Below are positions 46,648-56,253 of a stretch of 64,000 bases of DNA, one piece after another. Under the pieces are notes generated by a model. The model saw nothing but the letters and a program-made list of their open reading frames with translations. It ran no database searches and was not told the DNA's origin. Both the position numbers and the translations under genes were made by a program. Within the stretch, counting starts at the first letter, position 1, and each line of letters starts with the position of its first letter. Source of the stretch: Vibrio sp. CK2-1 (GTDB lineage Bacteria; Pseudomonadota; Gammaproteobacteria; Enterobacterales; Vibrionaceae); contig NZ_JAKKCJ010000007.1 of NCBI RefSeq assembly GCF_021726515.1, forward strand, positions 1 through 64,000, in the 5' to 3' direction.

Positions 46648-46762
46648 TTCCTAGGGCCTTTAATAGATAAAAGAGGAAATGAACTATGCAAGCTTTACCC
46701 TCTTTTTTCCTATTAAATTAACGTAAACTATTCCTGTTTTTAAATGATTCTATAGAGGCAAT

Positions 46763-47596
46763 ATGTCAAACCACACGCTTTCTCAACCTGCTCTACAAGA
46801 TGTGCATATTGTTGCATCGGATTTAGATGGCACGCTATTGTTGCCCGATCACACCTTAGGTGAATTCACCAAGCAAACCCTGAAGAAGCTACATGAACAA
46901 GGCATGACGTTTATTTTTGCCACAGGTCGCCATCATGTTGATGTGGAAAGCTTCCGCGCCAGTGCGGGCATTCCGGCTTATATGATCACGTCTAATGGCG
47001 CGCGCGTTCATTCGCCAGATAATGAATTGTTGTACAGCAAAAACCTGCCTGAAGATGTGATTCAGCCGATTGTCGATATCATCAAACAAGATCCAGACCA
47101 CCGCATTCATATCTATCGCAGCAATGATTGGCTGACGGATAAAGAAGATCTGAAACTCAGCAAGCATCACCAAGAGTCTGGCTTTAATTATTCATTATTC
47201 GATACTGATAACGCGCCAACTGAAGACATTGCTAAGTTATTCTTTACTCATACCGATCATGATCATTTAGCCGCTTACGAACAGCAGCTAAAAGAACAAT
47301 TTGGCGACCGTATCAGCATTGCCTTCTCAACGCCTTGGTGTTTAGAAATGATGGCACCTAATGTGTCAAAAGGGGATGCACTATTAGCTGTGGCCAACAA
47401 GCTAGGCAAAGAACTTGAAAACTGCATTTCGTTTGGCGACGGTATGAATGATGTAGAAATGCTAGCCGCAGCGCATAAAGGTTTAATCATGGGCACCGCT
47501 CACGACAAAGTAATGAAAGCGCTACCAAACAATGAAATCATTGGTAACAGCATCGACGAAGCCGTCGCGCATTACCTAGAAGATCACTTGTTGTAA
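46763..47596 (+). CDS. yigL: Cof-type HAD phosphatase YigL
   Basis: Sugar-phosphate and pyridoxal-phosphate phosphatase of the HAD-IIB group, cytosolic. The 277-residue protein has motif I ASDLDGTLL (about 18-26), motif II FATGRHH, the cap domain (about 95-195), the motif III Lys (NVSKGDAL) and motif IV FGDGMNDVEML. Ribosome site AGAGGC before the ATG. Confidence 0.9.
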   Translation: MSNHTLSQPALQDVHIVASDLDGTLLLPDHTLGEFTKQTLKKLHEQGMTFIFATGRHHVDVESFRASAGIPAYMITSNGARVHSPDNELLYSKNLPEDVIQPIVDIIKQDPDHRIHIYRSNDWLTDKEDLKLSKHHQESGFNYSLFDTDNAPTEDIAKLFFTHTDHDHLAAYEQQLKEQFGDRISIAFSTPWCLEMMAPNVSKGDALLAVANKLGKELENCISFGDGMNDVEMLAAAHKGLIMGTAHDKVMKALPNNEIIGNSIDEAVAHYLEDHLL

Positions 47597-47622
47597 TACC
47601 TAGTTCAACAAGTAACTGAATC

Positions 47623-47656
47623 AAAAATGGCAGCTCAATTCCGCTGCCATTTTTTT
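47623..47656. terminator. Bidirectional rho-independent terminator
   Basis: AAAAATGGCAGC pairs with GCTGCCATTTTT and is followed by T-runs on both strands. It lies between convergent yigL and the EVE-domain gene. Confidence 0.88.
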
Positions 47657-47671
47657 ATCACTACAAGTAAC

Positions 47672-48124
47672 CTACTCTTTAACTAAAATCGTCTGCCATT
47701 CAAATTCACTCACCGGCATGATCGACAAACGATTTCCTCTTTTCACCAAAGGCATATTTTCCAACTCGGGCATGGCTTTCATTTCCGCCAAACTAATAAT
47801 GCGGCTGGTTTTACGAACAAATTCAATATCCACCATTACCCATCGTGGGTTACTCGGATCAGACTTAATATCAAAATAAGGGCTTTCTGGATCAAATTGA
47901 AAGTGATCTGGGTATGCGCCTTTCACCACTTTGGCGATGCCAGCTACGCCGATCTTTTTGCAAGAAGAATGGTAGATCAAAACCTCATCACCTACTTTCA
48001 CTTCATCACGCAACATATTACGGGCTTGATAATTGCGGACTCCCTCCCAACACGCGACATTTTGCACTCGCAAAGTATCAATCGAAAAAGTGTCGGGTTC
48101 AGTTTTAAATAACCAATATGCCAT
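47672..48124 (-). CDS. EVE-domain protein
   Basis: A 150-residue single-domain protein. MAYWLFKTEPDTFSIDTL, EGVRNYQARNMLRDEVKVGDEVLIYHSS and GVAGIAKVVKGAYPDHFQFDPESPYFD are typical of EVE domains, which bind modified bases (relatives of YTH and ASCH domains). The target of this housekeeping-type member is unknown. Cytosolic. Confidence 0.9.
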   Translation of the reverse strand: MAYWLFKTEPDTFSIDTLRVQNVACWEGVRNYQARNMLRDEVKVGDEVLIYHSSCKKIGVAGIAKVVKGAYPDHFQFDPESPYFDIKSDPSNPRWVMVDIEFVRKTSRIISLAEMKAMPELENMPLVKRGNRLSIMPVSEFEWQTILVKE

Positions 48125-48158
48125 AATGAACCTTCTGTTTTGCTGTCAGTCTACTAAG

Positions 48159-48181
48159 TGACCTGAAATTACTTGGCTATA
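48159..48181 (+). repeat. Dispersed intergenic repeat, diverged copy
   Basis: CCTGAAATTACTTGGCTATA is recognisable as a worn copy of the 28-base unit at 28497 and 40325. It lies upstream of the lipoprotein gene. Confidence 0.55.
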
Positions 48182-48244
48182 CAAAGAAATAACCAGCGTT
48201 AAATAAATCATTTGGTTGCGTACCATTAAGGAATAAAAAATACC

Positions 48245-49285
48245 ATGAAGGCTTATACAATCCCATTGAGTTTTTCTGCACTATTGTTACTAAGTGCATG
48301 TTCCAGCCAACCGGATGAACCGCAACTACTGGCGCAAAGTGAGCCGATTGAAATGGCCAGCAGCGAAGCTCAGTCTTCTGCACATAATGACATTTCAGAG
48401 CAAGATTTCATTTTAGCTAGCCAACAACAAGCCAAAGACAAGCTAGCCGAGCAATTCGTGGGGACTTATCAAAGCCAGCCTAGCAACGGTTTAACCACCA
48501 GATTAGTACTGAATGCCGACCACACCGCGACTACCCATTATGATTATCAAAATGGTGATAAAAGCCTAGTTGAAACGGGTTATTGGCAACAACAAAATCA
48601 GCAAGTGCATGTGTTAATGACTCAACATGAAGACACTCAAATGAAAGCGCTGAGAGTGTTTACCGTCGATGGTTTTCAACTCAAAGCCCACAAAGAAATC
48701 ATCAATGGTGGCGAATATAACCTAGGTACGGATGGCTTAACGCTGCAAAAAATGAAAGTCGAAACCACTATGGTCGAAGCGGGAGCCAAAAGCACTCAAG
48801 GCCCAGTTGATGCGTTAGCGTTCGCGAGCATTAAAGGCAGCAATCAATACGATGCCAAAGTCGATGCCACCTTACGTCAATACTTTAAGGACCACCGTAC
48901 CGATCCAGAAAACAACCGTTATCGCTGGCTCACTTACGATATTAACAACGACCAACAACCTGAATTATTTATCTTAACCGACTGGTGTGGCTCCGGCGGT
49001 TGCACCCTCTTAATGTTTGAAAATCATAATGATGAATGGCGCTTTAACAGCCGTATCACTCAAATCCGCACGCCGATTCAAGTTAGCAATTATCATCACT
49101 TTGGCTGGCGTGATTTAATTATTCCAGTGAGTGGCGGCGGCGCCAAAGCAGCCTATCACGCCATGGAATACACCGGTGTCAGCTACCCGATTAATGCCTC
49201 TACTGCGCCAGTAAGCGATAAAAAAGGCAACGTCACGCTATTCTCCGATAACATCAGTGCAGCGCAGCAAGGGATAAAAATGTAG
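48245..49285 (+). CDS. Predicted lipoprotein, unknown function
   Basis: The 346-residue precursor has a lipoprotein signal with lipobox LLSAC (Cys19, followed by Ser, so outer-membrane sorting is expected). Residues about 70-170 look like a beta-rich domain with stress-like FTVDGF and a repeated YWQQQNQQVHV. The C-terminal half has DINNDQQPELFILTDWCGSGGCTLLMFEN, reminiscent of VCBS/FG-GAP type segments and with a possible disulfide. It has no obvious operon partner; the DTW gene follows after 35 nt. Confidence 0.75.
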   Translation: MKAYTIPLSFSALLLLSACSSQPDEPQLLAQSEPIEMASSEAQSSAHNDISEQDFILASQQQAKDKLAEQFVGTYQSQPSNGLTTRLVLNADHTATTHYDYQNGDKSLVETGYWQQQNQQVHVLMTQHEDTQMKALRVFTVDGFQLKAHKEIINGGEYNLGTDGLTLQKMKVETTMVEAGAKSTQGPVDALAFASIKGSNQYDAKVDATLRQYFKDHRTDPENNRYRWLTYDINNDQQPELFILTDWCGSGGCTLLMFENHNDEWRFNSRITQIRTPIQVSNYHHFGWRDLIIPVSGGGAKAAYHAMEYTGVSYPINASTAPVSDKKGNVTLFSDNISAAQQGIKM

Positions 49286-49320
49286 ACTAAACTCGTTTTC
49301 AACTATTCAGCAGAGCCAGT

Positions 49321-49944
49321 ATGTCACAGCAAAGCACTACTCACACCACAGCATGCCCACGTTGTGGTTTACGTTATCAATGTATTTGCACTCACCGTCC
49401 TATACTCGATAGCACCACGCAGATTGCTCTACTGACGCATCCAAATGAAACTCAACGCGCCACCAACACCGGAAAACTTCTCACCCATAGCTTATCTAAT
49501 TGCCAAGTGCATATTTGGGATCGCGTTAACCCGCCAGCAGAGCTAGTAAAACAAATTACCGAACAACCAAGTTATTTATTGTTTCCAAGTGAAGAGGCGA
49601 TTGAAGTGAGTGAGTTACAGGCTTCGATAAACACCCATGAGAGCCGAAACTCACCATTATTTATTATCTTGGATGGCACCTGGCAAGAAGCAAAGAAAAT
49701 GCTCAATAAAAGCCCGTGGCTGCAAGCCTTGCCGAAAGTAATGCTATCAAGTGAACAAACGTCGAACTACCGCCTACGTCGCAATCAAGAAGCGGGAAAT
49801 CTATGTACTTGTGAGGTTGGAATATCGCTGTTGCAGCAACGAGAACCACACAAGGACTTTTCATCACTACAACAGTATTTTGAGTTGTTTTTAAAGGTGT
49901 ATGAGGCGGATAGGCAGCATTTGATTTACGATTTTCGTGACTAG
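49321..49944 (+). CDS. DTW-domain tRNA-uridine aminocarboxypropyltransferase
   Basis: DTW proteins make acp3U in tRNA using SAM (TapT/DTWD family). The 207-residue protein has the N-terminal zinc-like cysteines CPRCGLRYQCIC, LTHPNE, and the signature LDGTWQEAKKML (about 117-128), and a late GNLCTCEVGI. The classical D-T-W is D-G-T-W here, as in many members. Cytosolic; the exact tRNA position is family knowledge. Confidence 0.88.
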   Translation: MSQQSTTHTTACPRCGLRYQCICTHRPILDSTTQIALLTHPNETQRATNTGKLLTHSLSNCQVHIWDRVNPPAELVKQITEQPSYLLFPSEEAIEVSELQASINTHESRNSPLFIILDGTWQEAKKMLNKSPWLQALPKVMLSSEQTSNYRLRRNQEAGNLCTCEVGISLLQQREPHKDFSSLQQYFELFLKVYEADRQHLIYDFRD

Positions 49945-49976
49945 GGCGCTTCGCTGCTCGGCGCTCGATCTACCTT

Positions 49977-50282
49977 TTAATCCAAAACAGGTCGAAAAAA
50001 ACTACGTTCATAGCTGATGATACAATCGACTTTTTCTGCATACTCAAACGCTTTTATGCAATCCTCATCTTGCATCGATTTTATACGATAATCTTCATAA
50101 GCGGATAAGCTTTCAAAAGTAAATAAAGCGAGTGCAATATTGTTCGCCCCCTCTGATGGCAAAAAATAGCCGTTATGTTGCCCACCAAACTTTTCTACCA
50201 ATGGAATCCACATTTTGGCATAAGTTTCAAACTCATTAACCTTCTTAGGATCGATAACGTAGCGAACATAACAAGTAATCAC
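49977..50282 (-). CDS. NIPSNAP-family small protein
   Basis: A 101-residue alpha-beta ferredoxin-like domain. MITCYVRYVIDPKKVNEFETYAKMWIPLVEKFGGQHNGYFLPSEG matches NIPSNAP-type proteins. Function unknown. The neighbouring spacers 49945-49976 and 50283-50394 carry the words TTCTCGCCACTCGCG and GAGCCACGAGAAGC, remnants of a low-complexity repeat-like DNA rather than a gene. Confidence 0.8.
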   Translation of the reverse strand: MITCYVRYVIDPKKVNEFETYAKMWIPLVEKFGGQHNGYFLPSEGANNIALALFTFESLSAYEDYRIKSMQDEDCIKAFEYAEKVDCIISYERSFFRPVLD

Positions 50283-50394
50283 GGTATTGAACTCCTTTCA
50301 ATCAATAATATTAAGCCAGATAAACGACTCGGATCTCGCAGCGAAGCGTTCTCGCCACTCGCGACCTTTTCCGAGCCACGAGAAGCAAAGCGCC

Positions 50395-51129
50395 CTAGCT
50401 ACGAGACTCGATAAAAACCAACAAATCCTCAAGCGCGGTGATCTCCACATCCGGCAGTACTCGGCCATAATCTTCATGTTTAAGTGATTTGTGATAATCA
50501 TTAATCCAGCAGGCTTGCATGCCAACGTATTTCGCTCCTGCGACATCAGAAATCAGGTTATCACCTACATGCAAAACATGTTCAGCAGGCAAGCCGAGAT
50601 GTGCTAATGCGGTTTCAAACATTTGAGCATAGGGTTTTGCCCAACCATCTGGGCCGGCGTTAAGCACCAAATCAAAGTACTCACCCAACCCAATTTTATC
50701 CGGGTTGACGTTGCCGTTGGTGATCGCAATCAGCGGCATTTGCTGTTTAAGCTTCGCCATCACGTGGTGGGTCATTGGTGGTACTTCAATTTGATGACGC
50801 CAAATAACCACTTGATCCATCGCCGATTTAGCTGCTTGAGAAGCTTTTGGATCATCGTAACCCAAATGGATTAATCCCTGCCGAATTTGCTGAAAACGCC
50901 ATTCAGAAACATCACTTTGTAAAAATGGCGTCTGCTCGGCTAGTTTGAATTTCAACAAGCGCCATTCTTGATGACTCATGTTTTGGCTGATCGGGTGATG
51001 TTGATGCATCCAGTCTGCGGTCTTTTGCTCAAGGCCGACAATCACAGGATGGTTATCATAGAGGGTATCGTCTAAATCAAACGTCATGGCTTTAATGGTG
51101 GGAATATTGCGATAAAAGCGTAATGACAT
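50395..51129 (-). CDS. yigB: HAD phosphatase YigB
   Basis: In E. coli YigB dephosphorylates 5-amino-6-(5-phosphoribitylamino)uracil, a riboflavin intermediate. The 244-residue protein has AMTFDLDDTLYDNHP (motif I, about 14-28), TNGN (motif II), the motif III Lys in GWAKPYAQMFE, and HVGDNLISDVAGAKYVGMQACW (motif IV). It follows xerC in the direction of transcription, as in E. coli xerC-yigB. Confidence 0.92.
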   Translation of the reverse strand: MSLRFYRNIPTIKAMTFDLDDTLYDNHPVIVGLEQKTADWMHQHHPISQNMSHQEWRLLKFKLAEQTPFLQSDVSEWRFQQIRQGLIHLGYDDPKASQAAKSAMDQVVIWRHQIEVPPMTHHVMAKLKQQMPLIAITNGNVNPDKIGLGEYFDLVLNAGPDGWAKPYAQMFETALAHLGLPAEHVLHVGDNLISDVAGAKYVGMQACWINDYHKSLKHEDYGRVLPDVEITALEDLLVFIESRS

Positions 51130-51166
51130 AGGTGGCTCCTAGTTTGATTTAGTGTGGAATAAAGGG

Positions 51167-52108
51167 TTAATCGTCCGATTCAGAGTTGGATGGCGCGCGA
51201 TTCTTCTTCGCCCTAGGGTGCGCGTTATCGTAAACCTTAGCTAAGTGTTGGAAATCTAAGCTAGTGTAAATTTGGGTAGTCGAGATATTTTCATGACCCA
51301 GTAGTTCTTGCACCGCTCTTAAATTACCGCTTGATTCCAACATGTGAGTGGCAAATGAGTGACGCAATTTATGCGGGCTAATATGGCTAGAGACGCCTTG
51401 CTTAATGCCCCATTCTTCCATACGTTTTTGCACATTACGGTGAGAGATACGAGTGCCACGTTTGGAGACAAATAACGCTGGCTCTTCTTCATTGGCCAGA
51501 CTAGAGCGTACTTGCAACCAACGGTCTAACCATTGTTTGGCTTGGCCAGAAAACGGCGCTTTACGTTCTTTATTACCTTTACCGATCACGCGAATTTCAC
51601 CAACACTAAGCTGTACATGATTGATATCAATGCTAACTAATTCGGCTAGACGTAGACCTGCGCCGTACATCAATTCCATAATAGCGCGATCGCGAATCGA
51701 AAGTGGGTCATCGTCATTCATTTCCAGCAACTGACCAACCGAATCGATATCAAGGTTTTTAGGTAAAGGGCGTTTTTTCTTCGGCGCTGATACGCCTTTA
51801 GCAGGGTTAGCGGTTAACTCATCAATTGAAATAAGGTAATCAAAGAAACTGCGTAAAGATGATAAACGCGTGCCAATGCTGCTGGCTTTCAATCCTTCGC
51901 GCATCCCTTTGGTGGTCAACTGTCTTACCCAAGCGGCGTCGACTTGCTGCCATTCGGTAATACCCATATCAATCAGTTGTTGAGTCATAATGGTTAACTG
52001 ACGCTGATAGTTAGCTTGAGTATGGGCGCTTAAGCCTCTTTCATGATGCAAATAATCATAAAAGCGTTGTAGTGATCTCGCTAAGCTAGCAGGAAAATTA
52101 GGATTCAT
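51167..52108 (-). CDS. xerC: Tyrosine recombinase XerC
   Basis: Resolves chromosome dimers at dif with XerD. The 313-residue protein has an N-terminal SAM-like core-binding domain ([26 protein letters not shown]) and the catalytic R-H-R-Y set: [36 protein letters not shown]. The start overlaps the DUF484 gene by 11 bases. The C-terminal tail is basic and Ser/Asn-rich. Confidence 0.96.
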   Translation of the reverse strand: MNPNFPASLARSLQRFYDYLHHERGLSAHTQANYQRQLTIMTQQLIDMGITEWQQVDAAWVRQLTTKGMREGLKASSIGTRLSSLRSFFDYLISIDELTANPAKGVSAPKKKRPLPKNLDIDSVGQLLEMNDDDPLSIRDRAIMELMYGAGLRLAELVSIDINHVQLSVGEIRVIGKGNKERKAPFSGQAKQWLDRWLQVRSSLANEEEPALFVSKRGTRISHRNVQKRMEEWGIKQGVSSHISPHKLRHSFATHMLESSGNLRAVQELLGHENISTTQIYTSLDFQHLAKVYDNAHPRAKKNRAPSNSESDD

Positions 52109-52835
52109 TGGCGCAGCTTAAGGTTTCTAGCTCGCTCGATTCCATTTGTTCATCAAGCAGCTGAACCATAAAAGTGACTAATTCGGTCAAGTGGCGCAAA
52201 AACAAGGTGTCCATTTCAGGCTGAAAATGACCGCCTTCTTGACTAGAAAAAGCCAATAAGCCCAATTTTTTACTATGCGCAGCCAAAGGCAAAACCACAT
52301 AAGAGCCTAATTCGGACATCTCATTGTTAGCAAAACGATCACCGCCAAATAACGCATAACGGTCTTGGCGATTTAAACGACCAAGGTAAGCATCTTTACC
52401 ATTTAAGTGATTGGTGGCAAATCTCTGGTAGGTGTCGCGCGATAACTGCCAATTTGAATTAACGTTATCAAGCTGTGTGTGATCAAGTAATAAAAGGTGT
52501 GATTTCAAACCGATCTTGCGGCTATATTGCATAATTTCTTGATCAAGCGCTTCGATAGTTTGACAAGCCAGTAACGACTTTTGCAGATCCATTAGTTGAT
52601 GGAAAGTGCGATCGTTTTTGGCTGCCAAAGACATCATTTGCGTAATGTCTTCTTCAAGTTCTTCGATACGCTGACGTTGACGGCGCATTTGCACTTCAAC
52701 CAAAGAAACCGCCCCTTGCTGCTGATGGGAAATGGCTAAGCGGTCCACCAGCTCAGGACGATGTAAAAAGAAATCAGGATTATCTTTTAAATATTCTGCT
52801 ACCGTTTCGGCAGTCAAATGATCCGCTTGCATCAC
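52098..52835 (-). CDS. DUF484 protein (YigA-like)
   Basis: A 245-residue cytosolic protein with an N-terminal helical part and coiled coil ([24 protein letters not shown], about 43-66) and a C-terminal GAF-like domain (about 100-230). It sits between dapF and xerC, the normal gammaproteobacterial position (E. coli yigA). Function unknown. Confidence 0.93.
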   Translation of the reverse strand: MMQADHLTAETVAEYLKDNPDFFLHRPELVDRLAISHQQQGAVSLVEVQMRRQRQRIEELEEDITQMMSLAAKNDRTFHQLMDLQKSLLACQTIEALDQEIMQYSRKIGLKSHLLLLDHTQLDNVNSNWQLSRDTYQRFATNHLNGKDAYLGRLNRQDRYALFGGDRFANNEMSELGSYVVLPLAAHSKKLGLLAFSSQEGGHFQPEMDTLFLRHLTELVTFMVQLLDEQMESSELETLSCANES

Positions 52836-52881
52836 TCACTCTATGTTTGAAATGTATTGTTAACTATATGGCTATCTAAAT

Positions 52882-53712
52882 TTAGCAGCTAATTTGTCCG
52901 TCATAAACATGCGCCACAGGGCCTGTCATGTATAGCGGTTTGCCTTGACCTTGCCAGAAAATACGCAGCTTACCGCCAGGCAATTGTACTGTCACTTCTT
53001 GATCGAGTACCCCTTGGTCAATACCGATTGCAACCGCCGCACAGGCACCGCTACCACAAGCTTGAGTTTCACCCGCGCCACGCTCATACACTCGTAGCTT
53101 AACGTTTTGACGATCAATAATTTGCATAAAGCCGGCATTCACTCGCTCAGGAAAACGCTCATGAGATTCCATTAACGGGCCGATGTTATCGACATCAAAG
53201 GTATCGACATCTTCAACAATCGTCACCACATGTGGGTTACCCATGCTGACTGCGCCACAAAATAATGTGTGTTCACCTGCACGTAAAATATAGGTCTTTT
53301 CCGCTTGTTTTGCTTTAAAAGGTATTTTGCTTGGCTCAAAAATTGGCTGACCCATGTTAACGGTCACTGAGTCTAAGCTTTCCACTTTAAGCACCATGCG
53401 ACCTTTTTTGGTACTGACATTAATGCTGTATTTATTGGTGAGCCCTTTCATGCGTACAAAGCGGGCAAAACAGCGCGCGCCGTTACCACATTGCTCTACT
53501 TCGCTGCCATCGGCATTAAAGATACGGTAATGAAAGTCAGTTTCTGGATCATAGGGCGCTTCTACCACCAACAATTGATCAAAACCGACACCAGTATGGC
53601 GATCGGCCAAACGGCGGATCAGATCAGGTGAAAAGAAGATGTTTTGAGTAATACAATCGACCACCATAAAGTCATTACCCAAACCGTGCATTTTAGAAAA
53701 ATGGAAATGCAT
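52882..53712 (-). CDS. dapF: Diaminopimelate epimerase
   Basis: Converts LL- to meso-diaminopimelate for lysine and peptidoglycan. The 276-residue protein has both catalytic cysteines: [11 protein letters not shown] (about 73-83) and [11 protein letters not shown] (about 215-225), and starts [19 protein letters not shown]. It follows lysA by 64 nt including a hairpin. Confidence 0.97.
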   Translation of the reverse strand: MHFHFSKMHGLGNDFMVVDCITQNIFFSPDLIRRLADRHTGVGFDQLLVVEAPYDPETDFHYRIFNADGSEVEQCGNGARCFARFVRMKGLTNKYSINVSTKKGRMVLKVESLDSVTVNMGQPIFEPSKIPFKAKQAEKTYILRAGEHTLFCGAVSMGNPHVVTIVEDVDTFDVDNIGPLMESHERFPERVNAGFMQIIDRQNVKLRVYERGAGETQACGSGACAAVAIGIDQGVLDQEVTVQLPGGKLRIFWQGQGKPLYMTGPVAHVYDGQISC

Positions 53713-53735
53713 ATCGCCTCATTAATTCAAATAAA

Positions 53736-53772
53736 ACGCCCTAACGAAACTAACGTTAGGGCGTAAGCTGTT
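53736..53772 (-). terminator. Terminator between lysA and dapF
   Basis: ACGCCCTAACG (53736-53746) pairs with CGTTAGGGCGT (53754-53764); on the minus strand TTTTATTTG follows the stem. It suggests that lysA and dapF are partly uncoupled. Confidence 0.8.
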
Positions 53773-53776
53773 ATAT

Positions 53777-55030
53777 TTATTCTGGTAGGATATTTTCCAA
53801 TTCCCACAAGCTGCTCAACTCTTCTCGCTGACGTACAAGGTGAGCAACAGAGCCATCCACCATCACTTCAGCGGCGCGAGTACGAGTATTGTAGTTAGAA
53901 GACATCACAAAACCATAAGCACCCGCAGAGCGTACTGCTAGTAAATCGCCTTCTTCTAGCACTAACTCGCGGTCTTTACCTAAGAAATCACCGGTTTCAC
54001 AAATTGGGCCAACTAAATCATAAGTAGCAGGCTGACCTTGACGAGGCGCTACCGGCACAATATCCATCCAAGCTTGGTACAAAGCAGGACGAATCAAATC
54101 ATTCATTGCCGCATCAATCACCGCAAAGTTTTTATGCTCGGTAGGTTTTAGTAGTTCTACCTTAGTCAGTAGTACACCCGCATTCGCCGCAATGGCACGT
54201 CCCGGTTCAAACACTAGCTCTAAATGGCCGTGATTTTCTAAGCGAGATAATAAAGCTTTGGCATATTCAGACGGTTGTGGCGGTAATTCATCACGATAAA
54301 CCACACCTAAACCACCACCAACATCAAGGTGACGAATATTAATGCCTTGCTCAGTCAGTTGGTCGATCAGCGCAAGTAAGCGATCAGTCGCATCGATAAA
54401 CGGCGCAAGGTCGGTTAATTGAGAACCAATGTGGCAATCAATGCCTTGTACATCGAGGTTTTCTAAACTTTGCGCAAATTTATACACTTGTGGCGCACGA
54501 TCAAACGCAATACCAAATTTGTTATCACGTAAACCGGTCGAAATATAAGGGTGGGTATGTGCATCAACATCTGGGTTAATACGCAAAGAAATCGGAGCAA
54601 TCACACCAAGCTCACCGGCGACTTTATTTAAGCGCTCAAGCTCAGGTTCAGATTCCACATTAAAGCACTTAATACCAAGCTCTAACGCGCGCTTCATTTC
54701 AGCGCTGGTTTTGCCTACCCCAGAAAACACTACTTTTTTCGGATCGCCACCAGCAGCAATCACGCGTTCAAGTTCACCACCAGACACGATATCAAAGCCA
54801 GAACCTAAACGAGCCAGTACATTAAGCACACCAATGTTCGAATTGGCTTTCACGGCATAACAAACTAAATGCGGGTGATCGGCAACCGAGGAATCAAATG
54901 CCTTCCAATGGCGCTCTAATGTGGCACGAGAATACACATAAAGTGGTGTGCCATGTTGTTGTGCCAATTGCGTAAGAGAGACGTCTTCAGCCCAAAGCTG
55001 ACCATCATCCTGATAATTAAAAAAATCCAA
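53777..55030 (-). CDS. lysA: Diaminopimelate decarboxylase
   Basis: Final step of lysine synthesis, PLP-dependent. The 417-residue protein has the PLP lysine in CYAVKANSN (about 57-65), the glycine-rich phosphate loop DVGGGLGVVY (about 224-233), EPGRAI and the active-site CETGDFLG. It follows lptM by 11 nt. Confidence 0.96.
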   Translation of the reverse strand: MDFFNYQDDGQLWAEDVSLTQLAQQHGTPLYVYSRATLERHWKAFDSSVADHPHLVCYAVKANSNIGVLNVLARLGSGFDIVSGGELERVIAAGGDPKKVVFSGVGKTSAEMKRALELGIKCFNVESEPELERLNKVAGELGVIAPISLRINPDVDAHTHPYISTGLRDNKFGIAFDRAPQVYKFAQSLENLDVQGIDCHIGSQLTDLAPFIDATDRLLALIDQLTEQGINIRHLDVGGGLGVVYRDELPPQPSEYAKALLSRLENHGHLELVFEPGRAIAANAGVLLTKVELLKPTEHKNFAVIDAAMNDLIRPALYQAWMDIVPVAPRQGQPATYDLVGPICETGDFLGKDRELVLEEGDLLAVRSAGAYGFVMSSNYNTRTRAAEVMVDGSVAHLVRQREELSSLWELENILPE

Positions 55031-55041
55031 TGTTCTCTTCC

Positions 55042-55272
55042 TTATTCTGCGTCTTGAGCCTCTGCAGGCTGAGTCGATTCTGTCGCGGGTTCTGGTTGAT
55101 CCGTTTCCACAGGTTTAACAGTCACGGTTCCGCCATCTGCACCTGAAATAGAAACCTCACCAGTATTAACCGGAGCTGGCTCTTCATCTGGCAAGTAAAG
55201 TGGCCCAGTTTGACCACAACCGGCCAAGCCAAGTACGGTTAACGCAAGTAAGCTAAAAGTTATTTTTTTCAT
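55042..55272 (-). CDS. lptM: Small LPS-assembly lipoprotein LptM (YifL-like)
   Basis: A 76-residue lipoprotein with signal MKKITFSLLALTVLGLAGC and lipobox LAGC (Cys19), followed by GQTGPLYLP, the conserved segment by which E. coli LptM (YifL) aids disulfide maturation of LptD. The rest is acidic, Pro/Glu-rich and low-complexity. It sits next to lysA and divergent from cyaY, as in E. coli. Confidence 0.9.
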   Translation of the reverse strand: MKKITFSLLALTVLGLAGCGQTGPLYLPDEEPAPVNTGEVSISGADGGTVTVKPVETDQPEPATESTQPAEAQDAE

Positions 55273-55367
55273 CGTGATATCGTGATTAATGATTCAATGC
55301 CCCCTATAATCGCACCACACACAAGAAAAGCAATAGCCAAGCTATCTCAACCAATAGGATGAAACCA

Positions 55368-55682
55368 ATGAACGATACGGAATTCCACCAATTAGTCGAT
55401 ATTCAGATGACGCAAATTGAAGAAGCGATTGATGATTCTGGCGCAGATATTGATTATGACGTGTCAGGTAATGTGATGACACTCGAATTTGAAGACCGTA
55501 GCCAAATCATTATTAACCGCCAAGAGCCAATGCATGAAATCTGGTTGGCTTCAAAATCTGGTGGTTATCACTTTAAATATAATGATGGTGAGTGGATTTG
55601 CTCAAAAACTGGCGCAGAACTTTTCAGCCTAGTGAAAACCGAATGTGAAAAACACGCCAACGAAACCATTGAGTGGGCGTAA
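55368..55682 (+). CDS. cyaY: Frataxin homologue CyaY
   Basis: Iron-binding modulator of IscS in Fe-S cluster assembly. The protein (about 104 residues) has an acidic first helix (EAIDDSGADIDYDVS), beta strands with VMTLEFEDRSQIIINRQEPMHEIWLA and SGGYHFKY as in frataxins. ATG at 55368 fits the family start (MNDTEFH) and has AGGA 8-9 nt upstream; ATG at 55359 would abut that site. Confidence 0.93.
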   Translation: MNDTEFHQLVDIQMTQIEEAIDDSGADIDYDVSGNVMTLEFEDRSQIIINRQEPMHEIWLASKSGGYHFKYNDGEWICSKTGAELFSLVKTECEKHANETIEWA

Positions 55683-55717
55683 CGTCTCAAGGTTTAAAAA
55701 CAGAAGAAAAAAGAAAA

Positions 55718-55745
55718 CCGCTATTCGTGGATATTCGAATAGCGG
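55718..55745 (+). terminator. Hairpin after cyaY
   Basis: CCGCTATTCG and CGAATAGCGG form a perfect 10-bp stem around an 8-nt loop. The T-run is lacking (CAGCAAAATAAG follows), so termination is plausible but not certain. The rest of 55746-55943 shows no gene. Confidence 0.55.
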
Positions 55746-55943
55746 CAGCAAAATAAGCTAGTTAAGATAGATTCAGATTGGAAGCAGGAGTTAGTCCATT
55801 CCATCAATAGGAATACATTGAACTCTCACCATTAACACTAGTAAATAAAACTCGCTTTACTAAATCCCGATTGCCTTTTTTTTCTCCATCAGTATTATCT
55901 CGGTTCATTTTTCGTCACACATCACACTAAGAGTTAAACGGTT

Positions 55944-56192
55944 ATGTCATTCGATCCTAAAAATGCCAGTAAAACATTGGATGCCCTAGGCTTGCGCTGC
56001 CCAGAGCCAGTGATGATGGTAAGAAAGACGATTCGTACCATGCAAGATGGCGAAATATTATTAATCACCGCCGATGATCCATCGACCACTCGTGATATTC
56101 CTAGCTTTTGCCGCTTTATGGACCACCAGCTATTACAAGCTAGCACTGACGACCTACCATACCAGTTCGTGATCAAAAAAGGCTTAAACTAA
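55944..56192 (+). CDS. tusA: Sulfur carrier protein TusA
   Basis: Carries persulfide sulfur from IscS towards tRNA 2-thiouridine. The 82-residue protein has the active Cys in [17 protein letters not shown] (CPxP motif, about 17-33), and [16 protein letters not shown]. Cytosolic single-domain protein, monocistronic here. Confidence 0.94.
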   Translation: MSFDPKNASKTLDALGLRCPEPVMMVRKTIRTMQDGEILLITADDPSTTRDIPSFCRFMDHQLLQASTDDLPYQFVIKKGLN

Positions 56193-56253
56193 ATATCCTT
56201 AACCAAGAATAGACCGCGGTAATATTTAAGTACTTTATTGAATGACTTCTAAG

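Noticed and set aside
49945-50394. Possible small mobile element around the NIPSNAP gene
   Set aside because: The words GGGCGCTTCGCTGCTCG and GCCACGAGAAGCAAAGCGCCC at the two sides look similar, but no terminal inverted repeats or target duplications could be established.
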